This document shows, one piece after another, positions 5,867 through 6,760 of a stretch of DNA of 6,760 nt. Numbering within the stretch: the first letter of the stretch is position 1; each line of letters begins with the position of its first letter. Source of the DNA: Pseudomonadota bacterium (GTDB lineage Bacteria; Pseudomonadota; Gammaproteobacteria; Burkholderiales; Burkholderiaceae). Position numbers and translations under genes: made by a program. The DNA is taken from NCBI GenBank assembly GCA_029777935.1, contig JAKORH010000052.1:1-6760 (forward strand), in the 5' to 3' direction. A model generated the notes under the pieces. It made no database searches, was not told the origin of the DNA, and saw nothing but the letters and a program-made list of their open reading frames with translations.

Positions 5867-5937
5867 GTCATTCCGCGGAAGTGGGAATCCAGTGCCTTTG
5901 CTGGCAGCGCCTGGATTCCCGCTTGCGCGGGAATGAC
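5867..5937. repeat. dRS3-like palindrome pair (ATTCCC-N8-GGGAAT type)
   Basis: The unit at 5911-5937 begins CTGGATTCCCGC and ends GCGGGAATGAC. It folds as an 8-bp stem (ATTCCCGC/GCGGGAAT) with loop TTGC. The unit at 5867-5892 (GTCATTCCGCGG...GGGAATCCAG) is its inverted partner, matching at 24 of 26 positions plus one missing C, which weakens its own stem. An 18-nt spacer (5893-5910) separates them, and the whole 71 nt can fold as one long hairpin. Repeats of the form ATTCCC-N8-GGGAAT are known from Neisseria as dRS3 and have look-alikes in other proteobacteria. Together with the preceding pair it fills the gap between two convergent genes. Confidence 0.8.
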
Positions 5938-5951
5938 AAGTCATCGTGCCG

Positions 5952-6284
5952 TTACCGGCTATGCAGCTTCACCTCGCCGCGGTTCTCGCGTGCCAGTTCC
6001 TCGAGCTGGCGCCGGGCGGCGTCGAACGCGTCGCGCAGCGCGACGAACGGATCGGAGTCGGCGTTGCGGGTGATCGCGATCTCGTGCCCCTTGATCTTGA
6101 TGTCGAAACGCACCGAGAACTCGTTGCCCTGCTGCCGGCGCCGCGTCTCGCGGGCGACGACCACGCGGCAGCTCAGGACATGCGGGTGGAAATGGTCCAG
6201 CTTCGCCGCGCGCTCGCGCACCGCGCTTTCCAGCGCATCGCTCGGCGTGACGTCCTGGAACGTGACCTGCAGCGGGAGTTTCAT
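5952..6284 (-). CDS. hpf: Ribosome hibernation promoting factor, HPF/RaiA family
   Basis: A 110-residue short-type hibernation factor that is expected to bind the small ribosomal subunit near the decoding site and keep ribosomes inactive in stationary phase or stress. Seen: the fold order beta-alpha-beta-beta-beta-alpha, with MKLPLQVTFQDV (1-12), a first helix SDALESAVRERAAKLDHF (15-32), SCRVVVARETRR (38-49), FSVRFDIKIKGHEIAIT (56-72), and a last helix DPFVALRDAFDAARRQLEEL (78-97). It ends RGEVKLHSR, with no long C-terminal dimerisation domain. ATG 6284 follows AAAGGAG with 5 nt spacing, a strong ribosome site; the same frame is open to about 6494, but that part overlaps the divergent gene and does not resemble the family. 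It is convergent with DUF2182, with repeats between, and divergent from the phosphotransferase-like gene. A broken copy of its 3' end is at 343-405. Which paralogue name applies (hpf or raiA) is not certain. Confidence 0.9.
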   Translation of the reverse strand: MKLPLQVTFQDVTPSDALESAVRERAAKLDHFHPHVLSCRVVVARETRRRQQGNEFSVRFDIKIKGHEIAITRNADSDPFVALRDAFDAARRQLEELARENRGEVKLHSR

Positions 6285-6380
6285 CGTCACTCCTTTCTGC
6301 GTTGACCACAATTTCAACGTAGGCCGCGCCCGGGCGGGTGCATTGACGCCTGTCAACTCGGCCGCCGCCGCCGTTGCACA
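6285..6380. promoter_or_regulatory. Divergent control region with two dyads 40 bp apart
   Basis: The 96 nt between hpf and the phosphotransferase-like gene hold two inverted repeats. One is GTTGA-N8-TCAAC (6301-6318). The other is TTGAC-GCCT-GTCAA (6343-6356). Their centres are exactly 40 bp apart, close to four helical turns. All arms are variants of GTTGAC. On the minus strand, TTGACA (6356-6351) matches a -35 box for hpf, but no good -10 box stands at the right distance. These are candidate operators only. Confidence 0.35.
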
Positions 6381-6760
6381 ATGACCGTGATGAACGAAGA
6401 TCGACTCGTGCGCCACGAGGAACTGGTCGCTGCGCTGCTGCGGCCGGCGGCATATGCACATCCGGTCGAGCGCGTCGAGCGGATCGAGACGCACATCTCG
6501 ACGCTGCTGCTCGCCGGCGAGTTCGCCTACAAGCTGAAGAAGCCGGTCAGCCTCGGGTTTGTCGACTTCTCCACGCTGGCGCAGCGGCGCTTCTGCTGCT
6601 ACGAGGAAGTGCGGCTGAACCGGCGCACCGCGCCGTCGATCTATCTCGAAGTTGTCCCGATCACCGGTAGCGGCGCGCAGCCGCGCATCGGCGGCGCCGG
6701 CGAGCCGCTCGACTATGCGGTGAAGATGCGCCGCTTCGACGACGCGCAGTTGCTCGATGC
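6381..6760 (+). CDS. Bifunctional aminoglycoside phosphotransferase-like/ATP-binding protein (5' part)
   Basis: The first 126 codons of a gene cut by the right edge. Translation gives ...HPVERVERIETHISTLLLAG, then EFAYKLKKPVSLGFVDFSTL, then RRFCCYEEVRLNRRTAPSIY, LEVVPI and DYAVKMRRFDDAQLLDA. This is the characteristic N-terminus of proteins annotated as bifunctional aminoglycoside phosphotransferase/ATP-binding protein. They join a kinase-like domain to a C-terminal P-loop ATPase domain; the latter would lie outside the window. Lysines in YKLKKPV and in YAVKM are the likely nucleotide-contacting positions of the kinase-like N-lobe (inference). Despite the name, antibiotic resistance is not shown for such proteins and should not be assumed. 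ATG 6381 or the in-frame ATG 6390 could be the start; neither has a clear ribosome site. It is divergent from hpf and may share control with it. Confidence 0.85.
   Translation, partial: MTVMNEDRLVRHEELVAALLRPAAYAHPVERVERIETHISTLLLAGEFAYKLKKPVSLGFVDFSTLAQRRFCCYEEVRLNRRTAPSIYLEVVPITGSGAQPRIGGAGEPLDYAVKMRRFDDAQLLD

Noticed and set aside
5783..5937. A small CRISPR array
   Set aside because: The repeats are inverted pairs of two different palindromes with short unequal spacers, not regularly spaced direct repeats.
5087..6073. Plus-strand open frame overlapping DUF2182, the repeats and the hpf antisense
   Set aside because: Arg-rich translation that crosses gene borders and palindromes; an out-of-frame shadow.
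6285..6494. N-terminal extension of hpf to an ATG near 6494
   Set aside because: It would overlap the divergent kinase-like gene and adds 70 residues unlike the family; ATG 6284 has a strong AAAGGAG site.
6381..6760. An antibiotic resistance gene
   Set aside because: The family name includes aminoglycoside phosphotransferase, but these chromosomal bifunctional proteins have no shown resistance role and only the N-terminus is visible.

Overview
This is a GC-rich window with dense coding. Family content and repeat types suggest a betaproteobacterium, probably an environmental Burkholderiales or Rhodocyclales relative. That placement is inference from protein style and from the REP-like and ATTCCC-N8-GGGAAT repeats; no rRNA or other marker gene is present.

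Layout: (a) 1-206, minus: start of a helix-turn-helix protein that looks like the N-terminus of a transposase, running off the left edge. It is followed by an AT-rich patch (about 225-268), a truncated REP-like inverted pair (269-327), and a decayed copy of the 3' end of a ribosome hibernation factor gene (343-405). (b) 497-1444, plus: a ten-helix EamA/DMT exporter. 1543-2061, plus: an exported BON-domain protein with four cysteines. (c) 4035-2070, minus: a probable two-gene operon of a tetratricopeptide-like/double winged-helix regulator followed by a small five-bladed beta-propeller protein. (d) 4123-5729, plus, divergent from (c): a DUF899 thioredoxin-fold protein and, 8 nt later, a DUF2182 multi-helix membrane protein with a methionine-rich segment. 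(e) 5783-5937: two different inverted pairs of palindromic repeats lying between convergent genes. (f) 6284-5952, minus: an HPF/RaiA ribosome hibernation factor, divergent from 6381-6760, plus, the start of a bifunctional aminoglycoside-phosphotransferase-like/ATP-binding protein cut by the right edge.

How it fits together: the core is the divergent arrangement (c)/(d), a regulator facing a thioredoxin-like protein plus a Met-rich membrane protein. It may be a redox or metal-handling module under local control, but the functions are not established. The most unusual structural feature is that genes 497-5729 lie between two direct copies of 'REP-like repeat plus hpf 3' end' (about 269-405 and 5783-6007). 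One hpf copy is intact and the other is a frameshifted remnant, which points to duplication, insertion or recombination having built this locus. I see no tRNA, rRNA, CRISPR array or phage genes.
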